DNA of 64,000 nucleotides from Deltaproteobacteria bacterium (lineage in GTDB: Bacteria; Myxococcota_A; UBA9160; JAJDAL01): positions 1-64,000 of the forward strand of contig JAJDAL010000002.1 of assembly GCA_029261875.1 (NCBI GenBank). The letters run 5' to 3'. The position numbers and the translations under genes are program-made. Positions 26,270-35,190 of the stretch are shown in pieces (within the stretch, counting starts at the first letter, position 1; each line of letters begins with the position of its first letter). Under the pieces are notes generated by a model. The model ran no database searches and was not told where the DNA came from. It was given only the letters and a program-made list of their open reading frames with translations.

Positions 26270-26855
26270 GAACTTGCGCGCCCACGAACGCTTTCACCTT
26301 CTTCTGTGTGGAATACGTTCCAAACTTTTTGGCCGCCATCATGAGGCTCTTCGGGTCAAAGGATGAGATCTGAGATTCGACGTTGTGCAGCAGCGCCTCC
26401 GGGTCCTCGGCGAGCTTCTTCAGATTGTTGAGCAACTCGACGAGCAATACTTCCCTCGTGAGCTTCCGAGGAACATTGAGTCTCTGATGAAAGAAGTAAC
26501 GCCGGCCACCGAGGAGAAATGACCCGTGACGCTTCTGGTTGAGCACGGTGCGTGTGTTGTAGAGCTGCGTCATACCGAGCCCCAAGGAATTGAAGGTGTT
26601 TGGCGAGTAGACCAAAAATTTGTCGGACAACAAAAACTTGCGGAGCAGCGCATCCTCTGCCGCGGGCGCTTCGCCAAAAGCCGAATTCTCGGGACATAGG
26701 TAGAGCCCCCCCATCAACTTTCGCAGCGACCCCTCCGCAACGAGCTGTTTGAGATGCCTGTCGAGGTTGGTGGAGAGGTTCGTTAGGTCACGTCTTCGAT
26801 AGACCCGGCCAGGCTTGATGTGTTTACGCAGCTTTTCGAGAGCGCTATTCGCCAT
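26262..26855 (-). CDS. AbiEi-type antitoxin/regulator
   Basis: 197 residues; GAGG lies 8 nt before ATG 26855. The N-terminal 70 residues are a winged helix (VYRRRDLTNLSTNLDRHLKQ, then LRKLMGGLYLCP), as in AbiEi antitoxins, which bind inverted repeats in their own promoter; the rest (DKFLVYSPNTFNSLGLG, NQKRHGSFLLGGRRYFFHQ) matches the DUF6088-like antitoxin domain. The upstream DNA (26,880-26,980) is clearly more A+T-rich than the surroundings and contains TTGACT and GATACA 17 nt apart, a plausible promoter. The pair and its A+T-rich leader look transferred. Confidence 0.85.
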   Translation of the reverse strand: MANSALEKLRKHIKPGRVYRRRDLTNLSTNLDRHLKQLVAEGSLRKLMGGLYLCPENSAFGEAPAAEDALLRKFLLSDKFLVYSPNTFNSLGLGMTQLYNTRTVLNQKRHGSFLLGGRRYFFHQRLNVPRKLTREVLLVELLNNLKKLAEDPEALLHNVESQISSFDPKSLMMAAKKFGTYSTQKKVKAFVGAQVRA

Positions 26856-27151
26856 TGATGTGTCCTCGAGACTCTCTATGTATCGGTTCTTCCTGGTGAA
26901 TAGTCAACTATTTTCCTAATATTTCATGTATTATGATACGCAATAAGACAAGTAACCATTGGAATATTAATCAGTAATATGACTCGTTGTTTTGCGCAGC
27001 GAGGAACATTCAATCCATGTAGGCCGACAGGTGGGTGGGCCAAGGGCCAGGACGCCTACTGGAGGATCTGTCGTGAACAGAACCACCGAGAGTCCCTCCC
27101 CAGCGATCGGCGAGTTTTCGATGAAGCGCGAATCTATGCTTCGACGCGCCC
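26856..27151. other. A+T-rich leader of the AbiE operon and empty flank
   Basis: 296 bp upstream of the antitoxin gene. The first 120 bp are A+T-rich, unlike the rest of the window, and probably hold the AbiE promoter. No gene seen; the remainder runs into the truncated repeat copy at 27152. Confidence 0.45.
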
Positions 27152-27283
27152 GAGCGCGTGCGCTTCTCGCTCGGTACGCCGGATCGCAGCGTGGCGCGCG
27201 AGCGCCGCGACCGCATCCTCGAGCTGTTCGCACAGGCGAACGACTGCCGGATCTCGCTGCGCTTTCCCCCACGTTCGCGCGCG
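27152..27283 (+). repeat. Direct repeat copy A (truncated piece of the 32,729 gene)
   Basis: 132 bp that match 32843-32974 in the same orientation with four mismatches by eye (about 97%). In copy B this DNA encodes the C-terminal half of the 88-aa protein. Here the upstream half, its start codon and ribosome site are missing, so this is a gene fragment. Confidence 0.85.
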
Positions 27284-27798
27284 TCTGCTCTCGGTCAATG
27301 GAAGTCGAAAGCGGCAAATATCCAGCGCCGGCTCACGCCTGCGTCTGAGCGCCTAGGAGGTTTGCTCCAGCATGCTGTGGGAATTTCGGCAGGACGTGAA
27401 GGGCCTGAAAGCATGAACGGTGGCCTCCCCGACGGGCCCGGCGGCGGGACGGGGATTAGCGTACGACCAGCCCGCCCCCCGGCGATGAGTTGTCTTTGAG
27501 CGGCTGGCGAGGACCGAACCCGCCGAGCGACGTCGAGATCGACGACGAAACCTGCCCCGGCCCTACGAACGAGTTCAGTACCGATCGAAAACGAGAGAGA
27601 TGCGACCGAAACCTATTCGTGACGGACTTGTTTGATACCCGCGTACCCTAAGCCGCCCCGCGTTCCGCCGCGTTCGCGCGAGCACGACATGAGGACTGGC
27701 GAAGGAAATTGCGGTTCTGGGCCTTCGCCTTGACGGGGTCTCGCCGACCGGAGACCTTCCCGGTCCCCCCAAAACAGATATGTGATAGGAGGCAATCC
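27284..27798. other. Non-coding stretch downstream of repeat copy A
   Basis: 515 bp with no supported gene. Only chance frames without ribosome sites are present. GGAGG at 27788-27792 belongs to the following gene. Confidence 0.45.
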
Positions 27799-29182
27799 GT
27801 GGTGAATCCGTGGGCGCGTTTCGGTGTTTCATGTCTTTCTGTGGCGGCGATCGGGTTCCTCGCGATCGGCTCTGCGCGCGCCTGGGTGGCCCATTTCCCG
27901 GGAACCAGCGTCGCGCGAATTCGCGCGTTCCATTCTGCTCGACGATGAAGGAAATACCGTCTCGGTCGCGGCGATCGAAGGCTATTTCACGGTCGTCAAG
28001 TTGTCCGCAGTCGACGGCAAGATCATTTGGAAGTACGAGGTGCCCGGGCACGGACTCGATGCCGCATTCACCGCGTCGGGAGACGTCATCGCCGTAGGAA
28101 TCGCGAACCGCGAGGATCGCCTCGGCCTGCCCTATATCGTCCGTCTGTCGGGCGATACGGGAACTCCGACCTGGCAGAAACGGATCGGGGACCGGTACGG
28201 CTACTCGAAGCTTCAACGCGTCGTGGTCGATATCAACGGAAATGTGTGGGTCGGGGGATATCTGAACGGTGGCGCGCATGTCATCCGACTTACGGTAGTC
28301 GGTGACATTCTATGGCAGAAGCGGCTTTCCGAAGGGGAGGTGATCGACTTATCGCTGGACGGGCAGGGCGCATTGGTGGCGGCCGGGCGCGCGCTTCTGA
28401 ATCGAGGCTTCACGATAATGTCGGCGGTCTGGTCCCTGGACGCCGCTAGGGTCGACGGAAATACGGGTGGGATTTACGTCGCGGGTACGTTCAACAACCA
28501 GCTGGGAGCCGCGCGATTCGCGGGCCCCGATGGCAGAAGAATTTGGTCTCGACGCATTGGAGCAAAAGGGTGGGGTTTGGCGGTGGCGGTCGATCTCGAA
28601 AGATTGGTGGTCGGCGGCGCACGCTTCGTCAACCTCAGCAACACCGAATTTGGTCACACGGTCGTTTCGTATCACGCCCGTACTGGCCACGATTGGTGTG
28701 TGGGGTCGGGGAATGACACGGACGGAGACGGCCACGTCGACGTCTGCGATTCGTGCCCCGGACAGTGGAATGCCTACCAGCGCGATTTCGATGGAGATCG
28801 GGTGGGGGACGCTTGCGACAACTGCGTTCTCACCTACAACCCGCGCGCTGGCGAGCTCGGCTTTCGGCGCCACCACGCGACCCAGACGAACACTGGAGGG
28901 CAGAGGGACGGCGATGCCGACGGCTTCGGAAACGCGTGCGACGGCGATTTCAATAACTCCGGGGGACCCGTAGATGCGGTCGACGCAGCGCTCCTAGACC
29001 GTGCCCGCAACCAACGAACGTCGCAGTGTCGAGTCTTTCGGGAGACAGGCGCGTACGAAAGCTGCGATCAATTCGACCTCGATGGATTCGGACCGTACAT
29101 CGACCCCGGTGACGATCGCGTCTTCCGACTCCTGGAGGGCCGCGAACCGGGACCGAAATGCGGCGAATGTCCGCTGCCTTGA
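27799..29182 (+). CDS. Exported PQQ-like propeller/TSP3 protein, apparent 5' frameshift
   Basis: A GTG at 27799 with GGAGG 6 nt upstream opens a frame with a clear signal peptide (VSCLSVAAIGFLAIGSARAW), but this frame stops soon after 27,940. The body continues in another frame from about 27,910 to 29182 (about 420 residues). It has PQQ-like propeller blades (KLSAVDGKIIWKYEVPG, then RLSGDTGTPTWQKRIGD), then thrombospondin type 3 calcium repeats (NDTDGDGHVDVCDSCPG, DFDGDRVGDACDNC) and a dockerin-like end. One indel between about 27,910 and 27,940 would restore one gene. It is either a pseudogene in the making or a sequencing error. An internal ATG at 27824 gives an intact frame but no export signal. 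Confidence 0.65.
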
Positions 29183-29298
29183 CCGATTCGAGCCGACGAT
29201 GAGCGCTTGAGAGGCTCGGCGAAGACATAGCCGATGCTGCCGCCCGCTCGTGTGCATAGGACTCCAGCAGTCCGTTGCAGGGAACCGGCCCGGCCTGC

Positions 29299-31200
29299 TC
29301 AAAGCGGACTGGCGCAGGACGCGGGCCGCGGCGTGTTGCGGCCGACGAAACGTTTACCGTTGCTTCCGTTCGTATTCGGGGGGGCTACGGAGTCGGTGCA
29401 GTAATCGACTTCGCCCAGGGACAACACCGTGTGGACGGTTCCCTCGTCGCTCCCGGGGACCAGATCGTATGCGAGGCCGCCCTTGCCCTTGCAGCTGGCC
29501 GACAAGCTACCTGCGCGAACGGAGACGTGGCTGCAGGCACCCGATTCGAAGCGGCGGTCGCGATAATCGAAGCGGTGTCCGGTGCTCGTACTCTTGAGCA
29601 GCCAGTTCTGGCAGGGGAGGTCGATCTCGCCGGAATCGTGCCCCGAGTCGTTGCTGAAGAATCGCAGCTGCGCCTTCACCGTGCCTGAGGCGTCGCCGTT
29701 GCAGCGCGGATCGTCCGTGCTCCCGATCCCGGGCGGACCCGCCGATGGGTCCTTCACTCGCCAGATCGCGCGGTTCTTGACGGGGTTGTCCGGGAGGCGG
29801 TTGGTGATCTTCAGCCGGGTTCCGTTCACGGGCACTTCGGCCGCGCCGCCGCCGATCGTCATGCGGCGAGCGAAGATGCCCGTGCCGCTGCCGTCCTGCC
29901 CGGAGGCCGCCCAGGTGGCGACGAAGTCTTCTTCTCCCACGGCCACGACCTGCGGGCTGAACTTCGCATCGTACGAGATATCGCTGACCGTGAATACGGG
30001 ACCCACCGGATCGCCCGACCGATCGAGAAGCTGTCCAGAGATCGCATAGCCGCTCGGAAGCTCGGCCTGCCACGCGACCACATAGAGATCGCTGCCCAGT
30101 GTTGCGACCGACGTTCCGTAGTACCCCTGGTCCAGGTCCCCCGCCGAGTCGTCGCTCACCACGAAGGTATTGCCCTTGGCGCCACCCTTGTCGTTGTAGA
30201 GCCGCGCCACCACGTCGTCGCTGTAGCCCACTCCGGACTCGTCGGAGGCCCAGGCGACGGCGAAGCTACCGTCGTCGTGGGCGGCGAGGCCGATATCGCT
30301 GAAGTAGTCGTAGGAGATGTGGTCGTGGATCTGGAACTCCCCACCCTCGGGAGTCCCATCGGCCTTGTAGCGCTGGCCCGCGACAGTCAGCGGATAACCG
30401 TCGTAGCTCGCCCAGACCACTACGAAGTCACCGGCTGCGTCGGACGCCACGTTGACGAGTCCGATCGGACCCTGATCGCCGGCGGTGTGGGTATTGACGA
30501 CGAACTCCGACGACAGCGGGGCACCGCTCGCATCGAAGCGCCGGCCGCTCACGTTCTGCTCGTCGAACGGTCCGGTCCACACGATGACGAAATCGCCCGA
30601 CGGCGCCATCGAGACCTCCGGATGGGACTGGTAGGACTCCGTGACCTCGTTCACCGCGAACTGGTCTCCGAGCGGATTGCCGCTGGCATCGAAGAGCCGA
30701 GCGGCGATGTCGTTCGCCTCGCCCCCGGAATCATCTCCGTCGTCGACCCAAGTGACGACGAAGTTTCCGCTTGCGTCAGAGGCCAAGGAGAAGTCGCCGT
30801 TGCTCAGGCCGACCGCCAATGCGGTTTCCTGATTGACGACCACGTCGCCGGAAAGCGGAGCGCCGTTGGCGTCGAAGCGACGCAGCAGGATCTCGACACC
30901 CACCGGGGTGTAGTCGCTCTCCCAGACGATGACGAAGCTCCCCGCGCCCGTCGGTGAGACCTGGGGGTAGCCCTGGTCTGCCGTCGTGCCCACGTTGACC
31001 TGGAACTTGCTGCCTTGCGCGGCGGCGAGCTGGGCGTAGGCCTCCCCGGACACACCGATCGCCAACGCCAGTCCGATGGCCGACGCGACGAACCGGCGGG
31101 CAAGCCAGGGCGGTTGGAGCCCCTTGCCCGCATCCCGCTGCTCGACCGAAAGAGACCCCCTAGGAACAACCGCCGCGAACCCGGTAAGACCGAAATGCAT
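29299..31200 (-). CDS. Exported repeat protein with propeller-like modules
   Basis: 633 residues from ATG 31200 (GGAGG 5 nt upstream). The signal peptide is long (RRFVASAIGLALAIGVSGEAYA). Residues about 50-450 hold about seven repeats of about 60 residues with the pattern GxFVVxWxxxxDG...IxARxFDASGxPxGxEFxVN, typical of beta-propeller surface proteins of unknown ligand. A C-terminal domain of about 170 residues has four or more Cys and W-x-V-x-D-P motifs. Converges with the PQQ-like gene. No enzyme motif. Hypothetical cell-surface protein. Confidence 0.75.
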   Translation of the reverse strand: MHFGLTGFAAVVPRGSLSVEQRDAGKGLQPPWLARRFVASAIGLALAIGVSGEAYAQLAAAQGSKFQVNVGTTADQGYPQVSPTGAGSFVIVWESDYTPVGVEILLRRFDANGAPLSGDVVVNQETALAVGLSNGDFSLASDASGNFVVTWVDDGDDSGGEANDIAARLFDASGNPLGDQFAVNEVTESYQSHPEVSMAPSGDFVIVWTGPFDEQNVSGRRFDASGAPLSSEFVVNTHTAGDQGPIGLVNVASDAAGDFVVVWASYDGYPLTVAGQRYKADGTPEGGEFQIHDHISYDYFSDIGLAAHDDGSFAVAWASDESGVGYSDDVVARLYNDKGGAKGNTFVVSDDSAGDLDQGYYGTSVATLGSDLYVVAWQAELPSGYAISGQLLDRSGDPVGPVFTVSDISYDAKFSPQVVAVGEEDFVATWAASGQDGSGTGIFARRMTIGGGAAEVPVNGTRLKITNRLPDNPVKNRAIWRVKDPSAGPPGIGSTDDPRCNGDASGTVKAQLRFFSNDSGHDSGEIDLPCQNWLLKSTSTGHRFDYRDRRFESGACSHVSVRAGSLSASCKGKGGLAYDLVPGSDEGTVHTVLSLGEVDYCTDSVAPPNTNGSNGKRFVGRNTPRPASCASPL

Positions 31201-31361
31201 AACGACCTCCGATGCAGAACACTGCAATTGAATCAGAGGTGGGCGCACCCGCCCAATCAGCATTTCATCAGGCCAGTGGTCGGTCGATCATCAAACCTCT
31301 TCAATCCTCATGCCGTGATCTTCCCAAGGAAAAGCCATCGCTCGGCGCCTGCGCTTCTCGC

Positions 31362-32198
31362 TCAGCCTCGATCGAGTGACCGAGGTCCCGGGGGAGGATT
31401 CGTAGGGCCCCCGCGGTGTCGTCGCGAGAAGCCGATCGCGCCGAGCCCGGCGACTCCGGCGGCGAAGAGGATCAACTCGGATGGTTCCGGAACGAACTCC
31501 ACCGTCAGCACTGCGAATCCAACGTTCTTGACTCGAAATGCGTTCCCCCTGTCGTCAAAAATCGCCGACGAAACGCGTATGGGGCTGATGAGCTGAATTC
31601 GACCGGCACCGTCCGGCGTTCGATCGTCATAACCCGTTCGAGTGTCGAAGCCACGTGCCGAACTCGTTAGGCCGAGCGTCGTGCTGTAAAAGAACGTCCA
31701 AGAGCGACGCGTGGGGCCCGTCGTCCAGAATCCACCCGTTAGTGTCCTTGCGCCGGATTGATAAGCGCCGAAGGACCCGCCGGCTCCGATCACCGCACGC
31801 GTGACCTTGCAGGGACCGATCGTGCCGAGCTGGTTCTCGATGCAAGATTGGAACTCCGGGATCGACAACATTCCATCCATGGGCATGGAACCGCCAAATC
31901 CGCCGTTGGGTCCCAAACCGAAATCGAACCCAGTTCCGATGCGGTTTTGAAGATCCACCTCGAACGACCCTCCGAGTTCTCCCGCTAGCGAGAAGGAGAA
32001 GGCGTCGAAGGCAAATCCGCCACTGGGCGACACGTTGACAGTCCCCTGGGCGGTCGTCGTTGGAGGTGCCGGCGGGAGTGATTCGACATGCAGTGTTCCC
32101 GTGTACGAAAACAACTCAGCGTTGATGTCGAAACCCAACGTCATGAGAGCCAGAACCAAACACAATCGGAAGGTTCTCTTCGTGTTGCGACGAGTCAT
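31362..32198 (-). CDS. PEP-CTERM sorting-domain protein
   Basis: 278 residues from ATG 32198 (GGAG 9 nt upstream). An N-terminal signal peptide (FRLCLVLALMTLGFDINA) and a C-terminal sorting signal (VPEPSELILFAAGVAGLGAI followed by FSRRHR) mark an exported protein handled by an exosortase: the PEP motif, a hydrophobic helix and a basic tail. After export the tail is cut and the protein attached to the surface or an exopolysaccharide. The tail continues for 15 more residues after the Arg cluster, which is longer than usual. The body is beta-rich and Gly-rich, unknown. The exosortase gene is not in this window. Confidence 0.85.
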   Translation of the reverse strand: MTRRNTKRTFRLCLVLALMTLGFDINAELFSYTGTLHVESLPPAPPTTTAQGTVNVSPSGGFAFDAFSFSLAGELGGSFEVDLQNRIGTGFDFGLGPNGGFGGSMPMDGMLSIPEFQSCIENQLGTIGPCKVTRAVIGAGGSFGAYQSGARTLTGGFWTTGPTRRSWTFFYSTTLGLTSSARGFDTRTGYDDRTPDGAGRIQLISPIRVSSAIFDDRGNAFRVKNVGFAVLTVEFVPEPSELILFAAGVAGLGAIGFSRRHRGGPTNPPPGPRSLDRG

Positions 32199-32728
32199 CG
32201 TTTCTCGCTCCTGAGAAGTTCCTGGGGTGCGCAACGTGCATTCTAGAGGCGAACGCCGCTCGAATCACCAACGGATAGTGACGGATGTTGACCGTGCGCG
32301 TAGCGACGCGGGTAATCCCGAGTCGTGTGCGATCGCCGTCGCATCCAGTGCATCACCCGCCGCACCAAGAGGCCGCGAAGGGCTGCCATTCAGGTATAGA
32401 AGACCGCATTCGCACCGCCCCCGTCTCGGCGTCCGTGCCGCAAAGAGCCTCGACGCTATGACACAAATCGCCCTTGAGCCCGGTCGACACACGCGACATA
32501 CTCTCGACTCAGCATCCGGAGTGGCCCTCACCAGCGTGTAGGGTCCGGCAACCTGGGTGGGCAACCCAAGGTGCCATTTCTGATCCGGTTGGGCCGTCAG
32601 GCCCGGGCGGGACAGGAGATGCGGCTTCGGCAGAGTGCCGGAGCAACGAAGTGCCCAGTGCGGGTAGCGGCGGCTTTGGCCAGCGGGCTCGCGCTCTCCG
32701 GGTGTTTTCTTCGCGAGGAGGAAACACC
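32199..32728. other. Non-coding region upstream of the arm-domain-like gene
   Basis: 530 bp between the divergent PEP-CTERM gene and the 88-aa gene. Open frames cross it but lack ribosome sites and motifs. It should contain the promoters of both flanking genes; none could be pinned down by eye. Confidence 0.4.
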
Positions 32729-32995
32729 GTGTCGACCGCTCTCGAGCTTCCCCGAATCGATTCCCCCGATCCCGATCACCATCTCTGGCGCAACGGGCGC
32801 TTGTGGTGGATCGCGTTCACCGTCCACCGCGGCGTCACCCAGGAGCGCGTGCGCTTCTCGCTCGGTACGCCGGATCGCAGCGTGGCGCGCGAGCGCCGCG
32901 ACCGCATCCTCGAACTGTTCGCACAGGCGAACGACTGCCGGATCTCGCTGCGCTTCCCCCCGCGGTCGCGCGCGCCGAGGCGGGCAGGGCGATGA
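32729..32995 (+). CDS. Small protein resembling an integrase arm-binding domain
   Basis: 88 residues from GTG 32729; AGGAGG lies 7 nt upstream, an excellent site. The centre (HHLWRNGRLWWIAFTVHRG, then RVRFSLGTPDRSVARERRDR) has the look of the N-terminal arm-type DNA-binding domain of tyrosine recombinases: a basic aromatic strand pair, then SLGTxDRxxAxxRRDRI in a helix. There is no catalytic domain. The stop overlaps the start of the next gene (ATGA), so the two are co-translated. The second half of the gene is duplicated at 27152-27283. It may be a DNA-binding partner of the 425-aa protein. Family assignment is tentative. Confidence 0.6.
   Translation: MSTALELPRIDSPDPDHHLWRNGRLWWIAFTVHRGVTQERVRFSLGTPDRSVARERRDRILELFAQANDCRISLRFPPRSRAPRRAGR
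32843..32974 (+). repeat. Direct repeat copy B
   Basis: The intact counterpart of 27152-27283, located inside the 88-aa gene. The two copies have the same orientation and are 5,691 bp apart, enclosing the frameshifted propeller gene, the repeat protein and the PEP-CTERM gene. Confidence 0.85.
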
Positions 32996-34269
32996 CGACC
33001 GAGAACATCCTGTTCGGCCCGTCGGGTGTGCGCGGCTTCAGCGACGCAGCGGTGCGCGAGCAAGCGTGCGAGTTGGTGCGTCGCACGGAGCAATTGCGCC
33101 GCGGCCCGGCGCGCTGCATCTGCGCCCCGAACCGCTTCTTCGACTTCGAGTATCGCGAGGAGATCCCGAAAGGAGAAGCGGGCCACCCGCTCATGACGCT
33201 GCGCGCGCGTCTGCTTGCGGTGTTGCTCCAACCCTCGGACGCCGACATCGACGAACTGTTCGTCCGCAGCCGCGACATTCGCAATTACTACATCAAGAGC
33301 GGCCGCGGCGACCGGCTCCTCTACGACTTCGACGTGGGCCGCTTGCTGCGCGAGGTCGCAACCTTCCGTCAGGACGCCGACTACCCCGCACTGGCGAGCC
33401 ATCGCCCGCCCACGCGCACACTCTTCGGCTACCGCATGGCGAACTGTCCCGGACCCGGCTTCGAGTGGATGAACGATTTCCGCGTCAGCCAGGTCGACCG
33501 CGACTGGGCCGTCGTCCTGTGGTGGGGCGACACGGAGAACGACCCTTGGGCCGCCTTCCCCCACGTGATCGGCTGGGCCCACACCGCGGACTTGTACCGA
33601 TCGCTCATCCTGTTGCTCGCCCACAACTACTGGCCCCACAACATGACGGTGCGCGCGGAGTTCAATCTCTACGGACCCGAACCCCCGCCGGAGCCCTGGA
33701 ACCGTGGGGTGCAGATCCCGATCTACCGGGAGTCCGAGAATGACGACGAGAACTATTCGCAGTCGCTCGTCAGTGCGCCCCTTTCCCAATGGCCCGAGCA
33801 AATCGACAACTGCTGGGACGACCTCCACTACTGCTGGCAGAAGTCCACTCCTTCTTACACGGTGGTCGAGTGCAGCCCGCCAGCGATCACACCCGAAGAG
33901 GTCTTGGACTACGCGCGCAAAGCAGACCCCGCCCTTTCCAAAGGCTACGCCGCACTCCTGAGCGTCGAGATCTGCGAGGCCGAAGAGGACCTCTGGAACA
34001 ACGAAGCCCCCGATGGCACGCACCACTACTGGCGCTGGCCCGACGCGACCCCCCTCGGCCACGAGACCTTCGAAGGCGAACTCTACGACGAGACTGGCAC
34101 CCCCCGCAGCTTCCTGATCGAGCTGAGGCTGGCGCCGAGCAAGTCTGGAGGCTGGGCGGTGCGCCATTTCCAGGGCGGCGGTGGTCGTGCGGAAGAGGTG
34201 GCGATGACGGTGGAGCGCGCGGGCGGTGGGTACGTGTATACGGTGGACGACGTTTTGCTCATGAACTGA
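32992..34269 (+). CDS. 425-aa protein of unknown function
   Basis: Starts at ATG 32992, overlapping the stop of the 88-aa gene by 4 nt. No signal peptide or membrane helix, so probably cytoplasmic. It is unusually rich in Trp, Tyr, Pro and acidic residues, with segments such as NCWDDLHYCWQKS and WWGDTENDPWAAFPHVIGWAH. I recognise no family or catalytic site. The tight coupling with a putative small DNA-binding protein suggests one functional unit. The gene ends 42 bp before the convergent PD-(D/E)XK-like gene. Confidence 0.75.
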   Translation: MTTENILFGPSGVRGFSDAAVREQACELVRRTEQLRRGPARCICAPNRFFDFEYREEIPKGEAGHPLMTLRARLLAVLLQPSDADIDELFVRSRDIRNYYIKSGRGDRLLYDFDVGRLLREVATFRQDADYPALASHRPPTRTLFGYRMANCPGPGFEWMNDFRVSQVDRDWAVVLWWGDTENDPWAAFPHVIGWAHTADLYRSLILLLAHNYWPHNMTVRAEFNLYGPEPPPEPWNRGVQIPIYRESENDDENYSQSLVSAPLSQWPEQIDNCWDDLHYCWQKSTPSYTVVECSPPAITPEEVLDYARKADPALSKGYAALLSVEICEAEEDLWNNEAPDGTHHYWRWPDATPLGHETFEGELYDETGTPRSFLIELRLAPSKSGGWAVRHFQGGGGRAEEVAMTVERAGGGYVYTVDDVLLMN

Positions 34270-34310
34270 CAGTGGAGAATAAGAACTGAATGGGAAGTAC
34301 GTAACGACTT

Positions 34311-35159
34311 CTACAATCCGAGCCGTTTCTGACCGACATCGAAGCGGTCGAGAAGCGCCGCAGCATGGGCGCGAACTCCTTCCCGTGGATCGCTCTTCCA
34401 TCCTTCGAGGAGTTCGACGTACGTACAGGAGAGAAAGCGAACCTCATCGTTCTTCACGATCTCAGCAAACGCGACCACCTCGTCTCTGTGGCGCTGGATA
34501 TCATCCGCTTTCAACTCATTCCCCTCGCCGTTCTTCCACCTTGAAGGCTCGGCGTATAGGTACAGAAGCACAGGTTGCGCGCGAGCACTCTCGGTTGAAC
34601 GGTGTACCTCGGTACGGAGTGCGAACGCGTGCTTCATCAGCTGGCCGGCGTCCAGCCGTTGGAAGCGCCCTTGGTCCTTGCGCAGAAGATCACGCACGCG
34701 CTCGTAGCCGCGCATCTGCTCGCCCCAGACATCGCGCTCGTAGGCTTTGGATAGCTTGTCTTTCGACTTCCCGCGGAAGGGCTCGTAGCGCTTGGACTCG
34801 ACACCGATCAATTCCGACGCCGTTGAGATCAAGGCGTCCAGCCAGGGGTGCTGCCCGCCGCGCCAGGGAAAGCGCAGCCGGGCCTCAAGGGCTACGGAGT
34901 CTGCCCGAAAACTCGATGGACCACCCGGGGGCAACGCGGGGAGTTCCTGAGGCCGGTCGAGAAAGTAACCGAACGCATTGGCAACGAGGGCGGCGGAAGA
35001 CTCTGGATTGAAGAACTTCCCCGATTCGAACTCGTCCCCACCCGCCTTCTCGTAGAACGCGCGTATGCGCTCTCTCGGCAGCCCGGGAATGAGGACACGA
35101 TCCAGCTCTTCGGATTCGACCAACGCCCGACCGCACCAATCACTCTGGCCGTTTTCCAA
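34311..35159 (-). CDS. PD-(D/E)XK nuclease-like protein
   Basis: 282 residues from TTG 35159; no ATG or GTG is available nearby, and the start is uncertain. The segment PWLDALISTASELIGVESKRYEPF (about residues 103-126) has the shape of a PD-(D/E)XK active site: an acidic residue, then a strand ending E-x-K. Residues after it (DVWGEQMRGYERVRDLL) and a C-terminal strand pair (QPVLLYLYAEP) fit the rest of that fold. No other domain is visible. It is the last gene of the minus-strand cluster DUF2779-McrB-McrC-Fic-HD, and follows the HD gene by 31 bp. Nuclease activity is inferred. Confidence 0.6.
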   Translation of the reverse strand: MENGQSDWCGRALVESEELDRVLIPGLPRERIRAFYEKAGGDEFESGKFFNPESSAALVANAFGYFLDRPQELPALPPGGPSSFRADSVALEARLRFPWRGGQHPWLDALISTASELIGVESKRYEPFRGKSKDKLSKAYERDVWGEQMRGYERVRDLLRKDQGRFQRLDAGQLMKHAFALRTEVHRSTESARAQPVLLYLYAEPSRWKNGEGNELKADDIQRHRDEVVAFAEIVKNDEVRFLSCTYVELLEGWKSDPREGVRAHAAALLDRFDVGQKRLGL

Positions 35160-35190
35160 TTGAGCCCCGTTGTTGCTCCGTATCGGATTC

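Noticed and set aside
27575..28279. 234-codon minus-strand frame over the start of the PQQ-like gene
   Set aside because: Low complexity, no ribosome site, and the other strand carries a clear domain and calcium repeats.
29275..30957. Plus-strand frames opposite the repeat protein gene
   Set aside because: Shadow frames of a repetitive gene; no signals or motifs.
31347..31360. Short match to the start of the 132-bp repeat (GCGCTTCTCGCTC)
   Set aside because: Only 13 bp and in a different context; most likely chance.
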